36,745 bases of DNA from JBJHCA01 sp050485785 (GTDB lineage Bacteria > Bacteroidota > Bacteroidia > Chitinophagales > Saprospiraceae). Positions within the stretch are counted from its first letter, which is position 1. The number at the start of each line of letters is the position of its first letter. The position numbers were made by a program, and so were the translations under genes. The notes under the pieces were generated by a model that did no database searches, was not told the origin of the DNA, and saw nothing but the letters and a program-made list of their open reading frames with translations. The stretch lies in the NCBI GenBank assembly GCA_050485785.1, contig JBJHCA010000029.1, forward strand, positions 1-36,745. Direction: 5' to 3'. Of this stretch, positions 9,082 through 16,905 are shown piece by piece.

Positions 9082-10560
9082 ATGAGTTTATTTCAGCTTA
9101 TACTGTATGTGGCCATAGCTGCCCTGCTGATTACCCTGATAGTGGGTTTTGTATTTAAAAAACAGAAGCTCTGGGCACTGACGTACCTTCAGAACTTTTG
9201 TGGTTCGCTGTTTATTTTTTCAGGCTGGGTAAAGGCCATTGACCCGCTGGGAACAGCCTTTAAAATGGAACAGTATTTTGCTGAGTTCCAGGCCTTATTT
9301 GCACCTACGTGGTTCAGCTTTATTTCTCCGTTTTTCAGCTGGATGTCGGGATTATCGGTTTCGGTGTCCGTGTTTATGATCGTGCTGGAAATAGTGCTGG
9401 GCGTGATGCTCATTGTGGGTTCATGGCCGCGTGTAACAGCATGGTTATTCTTTTTAATCATAGCTTTTTTTACTGCCCTTACGGGCTTTACCTACCTTAC
9501 CGGATATGTGCCATCCATGGACAGCGATGGTAACCCTGTCAACTTTTTCCAGTTCAGCAAGTGGGGTCCCTGGGTGGAAACCAACATGAAGGTAACCGAC
9601 TGTGGCTGCTTTGGAGATTTTCTCATTCTTGAGCCCTATGTGTCCTTCCTGAAGGATGTGTTTTTAATGATTCCCGCCATACTGTTTTTGTTCCTGCACA
9701 GGCATTTCCATCAATTGTTTAACAGCGTTGCCAGGTTTACCATTCCTGCAGTAACTGCATTTGCAATATTCATTTTCTGCCTGAGCAATTTTGTGTGGGA
9801 TCTGCCGGTAACCGATTTCAGACCCTTTAAGAACGGGGTGAACGTTGCCGAACAAAAAGCTTTAGAAGACAGTCTGGTGATTGCCGCAGCCAGTGATATC
9901 ACTTTTGTGTACACCAACAAAGAAACCGGTGAAGTTGCGGAAGTGGGCACCAGCGGGCCATTCCCTACCGATCCCTGGGAGCTCACCGACAGGCGTCAGG
10001 GCCGTGTTACCGTTTCCAAAATCTATGATTTTGCCGTATCCGATCTGGATGGCATGGATATTACCGAAGACATCCTCACTTATGAGGGGTATCATTTTAT
10101 GGTTGTCGGCTGGAAGATGAAATCCACATCGCGACAGGAAACCATCATTTATATGGACACCATCATGGGTATCGATACACTGGTGATGGAGGACACCGTG
10201 TTACTAACACCGCGGATTGAATCTATTGAGCAGCTCGAATCGGTAATCAACCACTATACCTGGGATCAGGGTTATATTGACCGGTTTACACAAAAGATCA
10301 ATCCACTGGCTCATGCTGCAGAAGAGGCCGGTATTGTCACTTATGCCGTTGTGCCCTTTAATGATCCGGATAAAATTGAAGATTTCAGGCATCAGGCTCA
10401 AACGCCTTTCCCATTTTATACTGCCGATGACATTTTGCTGAAAACCATGATAAGATCAAATCCGGGGGTTATTTTATGGCATAACGGGAAAATCGTGAAG
10501 AAGTGGCATATCCGAAAATTGCCTGATTTTGAGACTATACGCAGAAAGTATATGGATTAA
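9082..10560 (+). CDS. DoxX/MauE-like membrane protein with thioredoxin-like C-terminus (BT_3928-like)
   Basis: 492 residues. The N-terminal ~240 hold about five or six transmembrane helices with a DoxX/MauE-like pattern: NFCGSLFIFSGWVKAIDPLG early on and D-C-G-C-F-G-D (173-179) before the next helix pair. The C-terminal half is outside the membrane; its end (FPFYTADDILLKTMIRSNPG, then VILWHNGKIVKKWH) reads like the second half of a thioredoxin fold, but I see no CxxC in it. This is the layout of the Bacteroidota BT_3928 family, usually shorter; here about 120 residues separate the membrane part from the thioredoxin-like end. MauE and DoxX relatives take part in thiol redox chemistry, so Cys174 and Cys176 are the obvious candidate residues (inference). 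It follows DUF1599 by seven bases and precedes the permease by eight. Confidence 0.8.
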   Translation: MSLFQLILYVAIAALLITLIVGFVFKKQKLWALTYLQNFCGSLFIFSGWVKAIDPLGTAFKMEQYFAEFQALFAPTWFSFISPFFSWMSGLSVSVSVFMIVLEIVLGVMLIVGSWPRVTAWLFFLIIAFFTALTGFTYLTGYVPSMDSDGNPVNFFQFSKWGPWVETNMKVTDCGCFGDFLILEPYVSFLKDVFLMIPAILFLFLHRHFHQLFNSVARFTIPAVTAFAIFIFCLSNFVWDLPVTDFRPFKNGVNVAEQKALEDSLVIAAASDITFVYTNKETGEVAEVGTSGPFPTDPWELTDRRQGRVTVSKIYDFAVSDLDGMDITEDILTYEGYHFMVVGWKMKSTSRQETIIYMDTIMGIDTLVMEDTVLLTPRIESIEQLESVINHYTWDQGYIDRFTQKINPLAHAAEEAGIVTYAVVPFNDPDKIEDFRHQAQTPFPFYTADDILLKTMIRSNPGVILWHNGKIVKKWHIRKLPDFETIRRKYMD

Positions 10561-10568
10561 TATGCCTT

Positions 10569-11897
10569 ATGATCCGGTTTTTGATCAAGCGTTTTTTTTA
10601 CGCCCTGGCTACCATTGCTGCGGTGGTGGTGATCATTACCTCCATCATTTATCTGGCTCCGGTTGACCCTGCCAGGCTTACTTTCGGTCAGCGGTCGGAT
10701 ATGGAAACCATTGAGGCCAAGCGACGTCAGCTAGGGCTTGATCAACCGCTGTACATTCAACTGGCGGCATACCTGAATGACATTTCGCCCATATCCATAC
10801 ATAAGCCTAAAGACAGCATACCACTACATCACACGATTTCCGTTGAGCGACGCGACACTGTGCTGAACCTTTTTTCGGCCCGGGGCACTGATGCAGCTCC
10901 TGTAAACGGGCCGCACAAAAAGTTATCCCTCATAACAATAAACATCCTGACCCAAGAACGTGACAGTGCAATCCAATACTGGCAACAGCATTTCAGCACT
11001 CCCGGTATAAATGACAGTACTCCTGAAGGTGTGGTACTGGTGAGTTCGACGATGAAAACGACTACGGAGTATCTGGTGATTGACAACCGGAAGCAATACA
11101 ATTACCTCAGGCTGCTGGCATTGGGCAGGTTTGATCTAGTGATCAAGCGACCATATCTGAGAGAGTCATACCAGACGGGCCGGCCGGTGATTGAGATTCT
11201 GACTGAAGTGATACCGAGAACAGCGCTGCTGGCCCTTGCGGCCATGGGAATGGCTACTGTTTTGGGCATTGTGCTGGGAGTATTTGCAGCACTTAAGCAA
11301 CATACCTGGTTTGACAATTCCTCCGTAGTGATGTCAGTGCTGGGGTATTCGCTACCCAGTTATATTACGGCTATATTGCTGGCATACGTGTTTGGGTATC
11401 TGCTGGCCGATTATACCGGACTGAATGTCCGTGGTAGCCTTACCGATATTGATACCCTGACGGGAGAGACCTATATTGTATGGAAAAACTTGCTTCTGCC
11501 TGCCATTGCGCTTGGGATAAGGCCGGTGGCCATCATTACCCAGCTTACGCGGAGTGCTATGCTGGATGTAATGTCCAGTGATTATGTGCGTACGGCCAGA
11601 TCAAAGGGCCTCAGTGAGCGGGTGGTCATTTTCAGGCATGCACTGCGCAATGCACTGAATCCGGTGGTTACGGCCATATCGGGATGGTTTGCTGCCCTAC
11701 TGGCCGGGGCCTTTTTTGTAGAAAACGTATTTTCATACAATGGCCTGGGGTACCAGACGGTGCAATCGCTTTTGCATTTTGATGTACCTGTGGTATTGGG
11801 TGCCGTTTTATTCACTGCCTGTATATTTGTGGTGATCAATACAATGGTTGATTTTATTTACGCATGGTTAGATCCCCGGGTGACAGTTGGCAAATAA
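10569..11897 (+). CDS. OppB/DppB-type ABC permease with ~110-residue extra-membrane insertion
   Basis: 442 residues, against roughly 310-340 for usual OppB-type peptide/nickel permeases. The start MIRFLIKRFFYALATI and GLDQPLYIQ (56-64) are typical, as is GRPVIEILTEVIPRTALLAL (205-224), where the permease core resumes. The region about 76-195 between them is extra. The cytoplasmic EAA loop is intact (DYVRTARSKGLSERVVIFRHALRN), and the protein ends in the usual YAWLDPRV. The insertion would lie on the periplasmic side after helix 1. No OppC-like permease, binding protein or ATPase gene is next to it, so its partners must be elsewhere. It sits in a tight run with the DoxX-like gene and aroK. Transport function is sure; substrate is not. 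Confidence 0.85.
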   Translation: MIRFLIKRFFYALATIAAVVVIITSIIYLAPVDPARLTFGQRSDMETIEAKRRQLGLDQPLYIQLAAYLNDISPISIHKPKDSIPLHHTISVERRDTVLNLFSARGTDAAPVNGPHKKLSLITINILTQERDSAIQYWQQHFSTPGINDSTPEGVVLVSSTMKTTTEYLVIDNRKQYNYLRLLALGRFDLVIKRPYLRESYQTGRPVIEILTEVIPRTALLALAAMGMATVLGIVLGVFAALKQHTWFDNSSVVMSVLGYSLPSYITAILLAYVFGYLLADYTGLNVRGSLTDIDTLTGETYIVWKNLLLPAIALGIRPVAIITQLTRSAMLDVMSSDYVRTARSKGLSERVVIFRHALRNALNPVVTAISGWFAALLAGAFFVENVFSYNGLGYQTVQSLLHFDVPVVLGAVLFTACIFVVINTMVDFIYAWLDPRVTVGK

Positions 11898-12400
11898 GGA
11901 TACTGGAAAAGCCGGTAAAGAGCAAGGTTTTGTTCATTACGGGGTTTATGGCTTCCGGCAAAAGTGCATTTTGCCGTGAATTGGGAGCACTTTGGAACCT
12001 GCCTGTATTGGATACAGACCATTGCATTGAAAAAGCCACCGGCCGGAGCATCGCTGATATTTTTCAACTGCAGGGAGAGGCAGAGTTCCGGAAAATGGAA
12101 ACTGAACTGATCGGCAGTATTGACCCGGATCATGAATTGATCGTGGCGTGCGGTGGCGGATTGCCGTGCTATAACCGGAACATGGATCTGCTCAAATCAC
12201 TGGGAACGGTTTGGTGGCTGCAAACACCTTTTGAAGACATGTATCGCCGCATCACTTCAGATCAAGCAAGACCCCTTGCTCAAAGATTGTTGCATGCAGG
12301 TGGCCGGCAACTGTTGCTACAGCTATACCTGAACAGGCAGGCATGTTACCAAAAAGCCCATACCATCATCCAAAAGAAAATCCGGGCTCTTAATACTTGA
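11864..12400 (+). CDS. aroK: Shikimate kinase
   Basis: 178 residues. It phosphorylates shikimate at the 3-position in aromatic amino-acid synthesis. Seen: P-loop GFMASGKS (27-34), shikimate-binding D52 in LDTDHCIE, R76 in EAEFRKME, the glycine-rich CGGGLP (96-101), the lid segment with R136-P137-L138, and R158/Y162 in the C-terminal helix. The ATG overlaps the end of the permease gene by 34 bases and is the only normal start before the P-loop, so translation is probably coupled; the first ~20 residues are a short extension beyond most homologues. The 3' end overlaps the stop of the opposing gene by 11 bases. Confidence 0.92.
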   Translation: MVRSPGDSWQIRILEKPVKSKVLFITGFMASGKSAFCRELGALWNLPVLDTDHCIEKATGRSIADIFQLQGEAEFRKMETELIGSIDPDHELIVACGGGLPCYNRNMDLLKSLGTVWWLQTPFEDMYRRITSDQARPLAQRLLHAGGRQLLLQLYLNRQACYQKAHTIIQKKIRALNT

Positions 12401-13166
12401 ATGCGATGCGCTTAATTTCTCCTTTCCAGTATTCGTAAGGGTTGCCTTCAGGATACCAGATAGCCGTCACCCCTCCCGGAAGCTTCAAACCGTCCTGTTC
12501 CAGATAACGGCTGATTACAGCCCGAAAGGGAACTTTCATAGCCTCTTTACCTGATCCGTAATACCGGTCATCCGTTTCAAATTGCGTCCATGCACCTTCT
12601 TTGTTGAAGCTGAAAATGCCGCTCAGGGTATACCCGGCATCGCGCAATGTGCCCTTGACGGAATACTGATCAAGCTCTTTCCACTCCATATAGTTGGCAT
12701 TGATATACCCTGGAATCAGCAGGCTTTCCGACAAAATGACTCCCAAAGCGGATTGAGATACTGCACTGCCGTCTTCATTGAGAAATCTGTACAATCTACC
12801 GGCTTTTCCCAACATGTGTCCTTTGCCTGCAGCATAAATATCCCTAACTTCAAAGGGAACCAGTTTACTGAAATACCCCTTCATTAGACAAATTCTGGAA
12901 GGTTGTTTTGCAGCATTGTACTGTTTGGTTTTCAACCCGGTCCAGCTTCCTCCGGGTTTCAGTTTTATGGCACTGTTGTTCCATATCACTTCTGCATTCG
13001 AATAAGGAGCCCGGTGCAAAAAGCCTGTGTACTCCAGATACCTGATCAATGGTTTGGGCAATGATTCCGGATCCCACCACAATCCGGGCTCATCGCTTTC
13101 CTGTGAATGAAAGTACTGCTTTAGTTCGGTGTTGAATTGCCGGCTTACCGGGTTAAATAAGTTCAT
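12390..13166 (-). CDS. DUF6544-like protein, function unknown
   Basis: 258 residues from the ATG at 13164-13166; the open frame continues upstream into the neighbouring gene, but this start is preferred because it clears that gene by 16 bases. No signal peptide or membrane segment is visible. The protein is rich in Trp, Tyr and Gly and reads as a beta-rich globular fold: an early segment on Pro and Tyr turns (KPLIRYLEYTGFLHRAPY), a central LVPFEVRDIYAAGKGHMLGK, and a late PGGVTAIWYPEGNPYEYWKG. These resemble the DUF6544 family; the match is from memory. It is the second gene of a pair with the exported protein at 13183-14379 and overlaps aroK by 11 bases at the 3' end. Confidence 0.65.
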   Translation of the reverse strand: MNLFNPVSRQFNTELKQYFHSQESDEPGLWWDPESLPKPLIRYLEYTGFLHRAPYSNAEVIWNNSAIKLKPGGSWTGLKTKQYNAAKQPSRICLMKGYFSKLVPFEVRDIYAAGKGHMLGKAGRLYRFLNEDGSAVSQSALGVILSESLLIPGYINANYMEWKELDQYSVKGTLRDAGYTLSGIFSFNKEGAWTQFETDDRYYGSGKEAMKVPFRAVISRYLEQDGLKLPGGVTAIWYPEGNPYEYWKGEIKRIAFKY

Positions 13167-13182
13167 GGTTTTTGGTTTATGG

Positions 13183-14379
13183 TTATTTCGCTGTTGTTTT
13201 CTGCCAGGATGATCGCATCTTTGGAGGCATGTTTTGAATGTCAATTTCCGCAGTCCAAACATACGACTTTGGCCAGTTTCGGAAAACAGAAGCAACGCGA
13301 TACAGAAACCACAGGGAGGGTTTATTGCTGACCGGCTTCCACCCTCCCGAAGGGCTCAGTTCAATGAACACTTTCCCATGGCGGTTTTGGAGACTGTAAC
13401 CGCCCTGAAGCGAGCCCGTGCTTTCATGCGCTTTAATGTGAAAACTTCCCTTCAGGGTGCTATCTTCTTTTAATCGGGTAATGTCAGGAAACGGTGGATC
13501 GAAGGTCAACTTTACTTCATGATTGCGGTAAATGGCAACCATATTCTCCAGGTTTTTACCGTTTGTAGCCGGAATGAAGTTGTAGCTTATGCTGTAGGAC
13601 CCAAAATCTGCTTCCTTAATGTCCGGCACGGGATCAAGCATTTGCTCTGCAGCAGGATTGAGCGTTACGATCAGCGGATCAGGACTGTACCGGGAAAAGT
13701 ACATGCGCATAAAGTCAATGGCCATGGGTGCTTTATCAGGCTTATGCAATCGACCGTCAATCTGCACGCTAAACACAGTACTGCGTCTTCGGACAAAATA
13801 GAAATCATGCAGATAGACCAGCGGTAAGGCTGAAGGAGTTTGGGCAGCCTCTCCCATGGGAGCCAGCAGCCCAAAAGGTTTGCGCTTTCGCTTGTTGCTC
13901 TCTTCAATCGCAATATCCACAATGCGACCCAGGCAATCGGTAAACTTTATCCGTGCTGACACTCCCAATGAGGTAACCCTGAAATCGGCAGTAGTAAAAT
14001 CAGTGGGTAACACTTCATTGGCACCTGCACCGGCAATATCAAAGGTCTCCCGTTTCACCTGAAGACCGGGTTCGTAATACACATCCACTTTTAAATCTCG
14101 TCGCCAGCCTATTACGAGCAAGCCTTTGCCATGTATTTTATCGTCAAACACCTGAGGTTCAAAGCCAACATAAATACTGTCCGGGTCTTTCTCAAAATTG
14201 ATCAGCAGCAACCTTTCCATAGGATCAATGTGAATCAGGAAAGGACAATAAAACGGTGACGATTCCGGCAACATAGATTGATGGTTTTGTGCAGCAAGCA
14301 GTACCCCGATAAACAACAATAAAAGCAATGATATGGTCTTGAGAAAGTAACTTGATGAATCGTGATGAACTTCGGCCAT
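13183..14379 (-). CDS. Exported or membrane-anchored protein of unknown function
   Basis: 398 residues. The N-terminus has a hydrophobic segment (about 13-30, ISLLLLLFIGVLLAAQ) after a polar start, so the protein is secreted or held by one helix. The rest is beta-rich, with no repeats and no catalytic motif that I recognise. One basic patch (SNKRKRKPFG) lies near residue 163. The late region describes extended strands (LKGSFHIKAHESTGSLQGGY), and the C-terminus is basic. It starts a two-gene unit with the DUF6544-like gene 16 bases downstream. A related function is suggested only by that arrangement. No T9SS tail is present, so it probably remains in the periplasm or inner membrane. Confidence 0.65.
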   Translation of the reverse strand: MAEVHHDSSSYFLKTISLLLLLFIGVLLAAQNHQSMLPESSPFYCPFLIHIDPMERLLLINFEKDPDSIYVGFEPQVFDDKIHGKGLLVIGWRRDLKVDVYYEPGLQVKRETFDIAGAGANEVLPTDFTTADFRVTSLGVSARIKFTDCLGRIVDIAIEESNKRKRKPFGLLAPMGEAAQTPSALPLVYLHDFYFVRRRSTVFSVQIDGRLHKPDKAPMAIDFMRMYFSRYSPDPLIVTLNPAAEQMLDPVPDIKEADFGSYSISYNFIPATNGKNLENMVAIYRNHEVKLTFDPPFPDITRLKEDSTLKGSFHIKAHESTGSLQGGYSLQNRHGKVFIELSPSGGWKPVSNKPSLWFLYRVASVFRNWPKSYVWTAEIDIQNMPPKMRSSWQKTTAK

Positions 14380-14510
14380 ACAAAGCTTTCATCCCGGATT
14401 TTGTCCGCATGAGCGAACAAGATAATCATCATGATTCAGTTTGGTGTTAGTTTCTGCCAAAAACCAGTGGTAAAGTTCTACATCCACCCGGCTAACGTTG
14501 CTGCAACAAT

Positions 14511-15134
14511 TCACTTTCGGATGATGAGAATGGCAATCACCAGATTAGGCACCCAACAAATCCATGCCACCATTTTATAAGCAGTCATAAAATCGCCGGA
14601 TATCCACTCCAGCAAGGGAAGCCAGATTCGCAAGGATACAGCGGCAAAGCAAATCGCGTAACTCAGGATCATGGCTTTTTGGTGCTTGTCAAAATCGCGG
14701 TTTAAGGCATACTGCCATGCAGCAACCGTGGAAACAAACCATATAACGCCCAGCAGAAAAAACCCGCTTCCCGATACAATGCCACCGGTTGCATGCCATG
14801 ACAGGTATATACCCGCTGTGGCACTTATTAAAACCATGAATACATATACCTTTCCGATCCTTCGGTGCCAAGCGGGATTGCGGAGACGAAACTTTCGCCA
14901 GAACTGCATCCACCCTACTGCTAATGCTATACCTCCCGGTGCTATGTGAGCGTAGAAAAAAAACCGCCAAACATTGCTGGCCAGTATTTCCTGTGTCTTG
15001 GTATTCAACAGGCCAAACCGGTCATCGGCTAAAAAATAAACCAATGGGTATATGCCGATTGCAATGGCGGAAAAAGCCATGAATATCAGAACTAAACGGT
15101 TTTGTACAAGGGGTAAGGTACCTGTTCTGCTCAT
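14511..15134 (-). CDS. DUF2306 family multi-pass membrane protein
   Basis: 207 residues with about six predicted transmembrane helices. The central W-H-R-R-I-G-K-V-Y-V segment and the following ISATAGIYLSWHATGG, with conserved His residues, match DUF2306. A later histidine (DKHQKAMILSYAICFAAVSLR) completes a pattern also seen in di-haem or copper membrane proteins, so metal or haem binding is possible but unproven. No function is established for the family. The gene is on its own, divergent from the cyclase gene across a 232-base region that carries a perfect 16-bp palindrome 34 bases upstream of this ATG. Confidence 0.75.
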   Translation of the reverse strand: MSRTGTLPLVQNRLVLIFMAFSAIAIGIYPLVYFLADDRFGLLNTKTQEILASNVWRFFFYAHIAPGGIALAVGWMQFWRKFRLRNPAWHRRIGKVYVFMVLISATAGIYLSWHATGGIVSGSGFFLLGVIWFVSTVAAWQYALNRDFDKHQKAMILSYAICFAAVSLRIWLPLLEWISGDFMTAYKMVAWICWVPNLVIAILIIRK

Positions 15135-15168
15135 TGGAGAAATGTTTTGCCACGGATGATTTTCATAA

Positions 15169-15184
15169 GATGCCGGCCGGCATC
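15169..15184. promoter_or_regulatory. Perfect 16-bp palindrome in divergent intergenic region
   Basis: GATGCCGGCCGGCATC is identical to its own reverse complement and stops there (flanking bases do not pair). It lies 34 bases upstream of the DUF2306 ATG and about 180 bases upstream of the cyclase ATG. Its position and symmetry suggest an operator for a dimeric regulator. No T-run follows on either strand, so it is not an intrinsic terminator. Confidence 0.4.
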
Positions 15185-15351
15185 AAAGATGCATGATTTA
15201 TGCTTTCAGACCAATTCTTTTTTATAAACCGTGTTCATGCAAGCCACGTGACATGTCTGTTTTTATACTAATTGCCCATTGAAAACAAGACTAAAGGTAC
15301 ATTTTAACTTTTTCGCTTCATTATTTACAGCATCCTATTCGTGAATTTCAT

Positions 15352-15359
15352 TAGATTTG
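15352..15359 (+). promoter_or_regulatory. Putative -7 box directly upstream of the cyclase ATG
   Basis: TAGATTTG fits TAnnTTTG at all fixed positions. It ends seven bases before the ATG at 15367, so the transcript would have almost no leader. No TTG lies 19-21 bases upstream. The remaining ~170 bases of this intergenic region hold the palindrome at 15169-15184 and nothing else I can name. Confidence 0.4.
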
Positions 15360-15366
15360 CCATAAT

Positions 15367-16893
15367 ATGCTTCACGTTGTCAAATCATTTAGAACATTAC
15401 GCTTGCTTTTTTTACATGCTTTTCTGGTAATATTCATTACAGATGCAGCGCAGGCTCAGGATGCACGATTGATAGAACAGCTTAAATCTGGGATCCCCGG
15501 CAGTTTGGACCATGACCGGGTCAACATCCTGAATGACCTGGCCGATGAGATCATGAAACCGGCACCTTCTCAACTCAACAGCCGCGATGCCATGCCTTAC
15601 GTGGAAGAAGCACTGGAACTGGCCGAAAGTCTGAGATATCACTACGGTATGTCGCGCAGCATTCAGCAGCTGATCACCATACATAACGCTTTGGGCAACC
15701 GGGGGCAAGTGCTTCGGCTCAGAACGCGGCTCACCGTAATACCCAGGGGAACAAAAATTGAGCAACGGCATAATCTCACCCGCATGATGGCTGATCTGCA
15801 TCGAAGTGAAAGCGAGGCCGAACACAGTCAACAAGAGCTGGCCCGCACAGAAACAGAACTGCTGCAAACCCGGCAGGAGGCAGAGCGCATCAGGCAGGAA
15901 ATAGAAGAACTCGATGCTCGAGATGCCGAACGCCTTGAGCAGCTGAGGCAGCAGGAACAAACCCTCAGAGCCAGAGAGATGCAAATAGCAGAACGCGACA
16001 GAGCATTGGAAGAATCGGCAGAGCAATTGCTCATTTTGGAGCAGGAACGGGAAATGCTCGCCATGCAAAACCGCATCCTTGAACAAAACACGCAGATCCA
16101 TGCCCTGGAAGCAGAAAGGCATCAATTGCAGAACCGGATACTTTGGGGCATCATATCAGCAGTTACCCTCATCATTGCTGCACTATTATATCTTTATTAC
16201 ACCATACGTAAAACCGCCAAAGAACTCCGGGAGAAAAACAGGATTATTGAGGAAGAAAAGAAGCGATCTGAGGAACTGCTGCTTAATATCCTGCCTCTGG
16301 AAACAGCCAATGAACTGAAGAAAACGGGCAAAGCCACAGCGCGTAATTATGAATTGATCACCGTATTGCTCACCGATTTCAAAGATTTTACGCGGATCAG
16401 TGAGAAGTTGGGTCCCAAAGAACTGGTGGATGAAATTGACCTTTGCTTCAGTGCTTTTGATGCCATTACCGGGCGGTACGGAATCGAAAAGATAAAAACC
16501 ATAGGGGACGCATATCTTTGTGCTCACGGCTTGCCCAGCGGCACCAACCACAATCCCGTCAATGTAGTGAAAGCCGCCCAGGAAATGGTAGAATTCATGA
16601 ACGCACTGACCAAACGAAGAAATGAACAAGGCAGGCCAAGCTTTTCTGTCAGGATCGGAATTCATTCCGGGCCACTGGTGGCCGGCGTAGTTGGCCAAAA
16701 GAAATTTGCCTACGACATCTGGGGCGACACTGTGAATACCGCAGCCAGACTGGAACAAATGAGCGAACCCGGAAGAATCAATGTTTCCCAATCAACCTAC
16801 CACCTGGTATCCAATGATTTTGAGTTTGAACACCGCGGTAAGATTGCAGCCAAAAACAAAGGCGAAATCGACATGTATTTCGTTAAACAGTAA
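15367..16893 (+). CDS. Membrane class III adenylate cyclase with periplasmic coiled coil
   Basis: 508 residues. Residues 1-30 are a signal peptide (ends DAAQAQ); 31-140 are helical, perhaps degenerate TPR; 145-258 form a long Glu/Gln/Arg-rich coiled coil; 259-281 are a transmembrane helix; 285-325 contain the linker EEEKKRSEELLLNILP typical of cyclases; 330-508 are the catalytic domain. Metal-binding D337 (LLTDFKDF) and D381 (KTIGDAY) are present, as are N457 and R461 in WGDTVNTAARLE. The substrate-selecting positions are K375 (EKIKTIGD) and D450 (YDIWG), the adenylate pattern, so cAMP is predicted. The sensor and coiled coil would be periplasmic and the catalytic domain cytosolic. The gene is single, converging with the serine hydrolase gene across 12 bases. 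Confidence 0.88.
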   Translation: MLHVVKSFRTLRLLFLHAFLVIFITDAAQAQDARLIEQLKSGIPGSLDHDRVNILNDLADEIMKPAPSQLNSRDAMPYVEEALELAESLRYHYGMSRSIQQLITIHNALGNRGQVLRLRTRLTVIPRGTKIEQRHNLTRMMADLHRSESEAEHSQQELARTETELLQTRQEAERIRQEIEELDARDAERLEQLRQQEQTLRAREMQIAERDRALEESAEQLLILEQEREMLAMQNRILEQNTQIHALEAERHQLQNRILWGIISAVTLIIAALLYLYYTIRKTAKELREKNRIIEEEKKRSEELLLNILPLETANELKKTGKATARNYELITVLLTDFKDFTRISEKLGPKELVDEIDLCFSAFDAITGRYGIEKIKTIGDAYLCAHGLPSGTNHNPVNVVKAAQEMVEFMNALTKRRNEQGRPSFSVRIGIHSGPLVAGVVGQKKFAYDIWGDTVNTAARLEQMSEPGRINVSQSTYHLVSNDFEFEHRGKIAAKNKGEIDMYFVKQ

Positions 16894-16905
16894 TGATCCT
16901 GCCTG

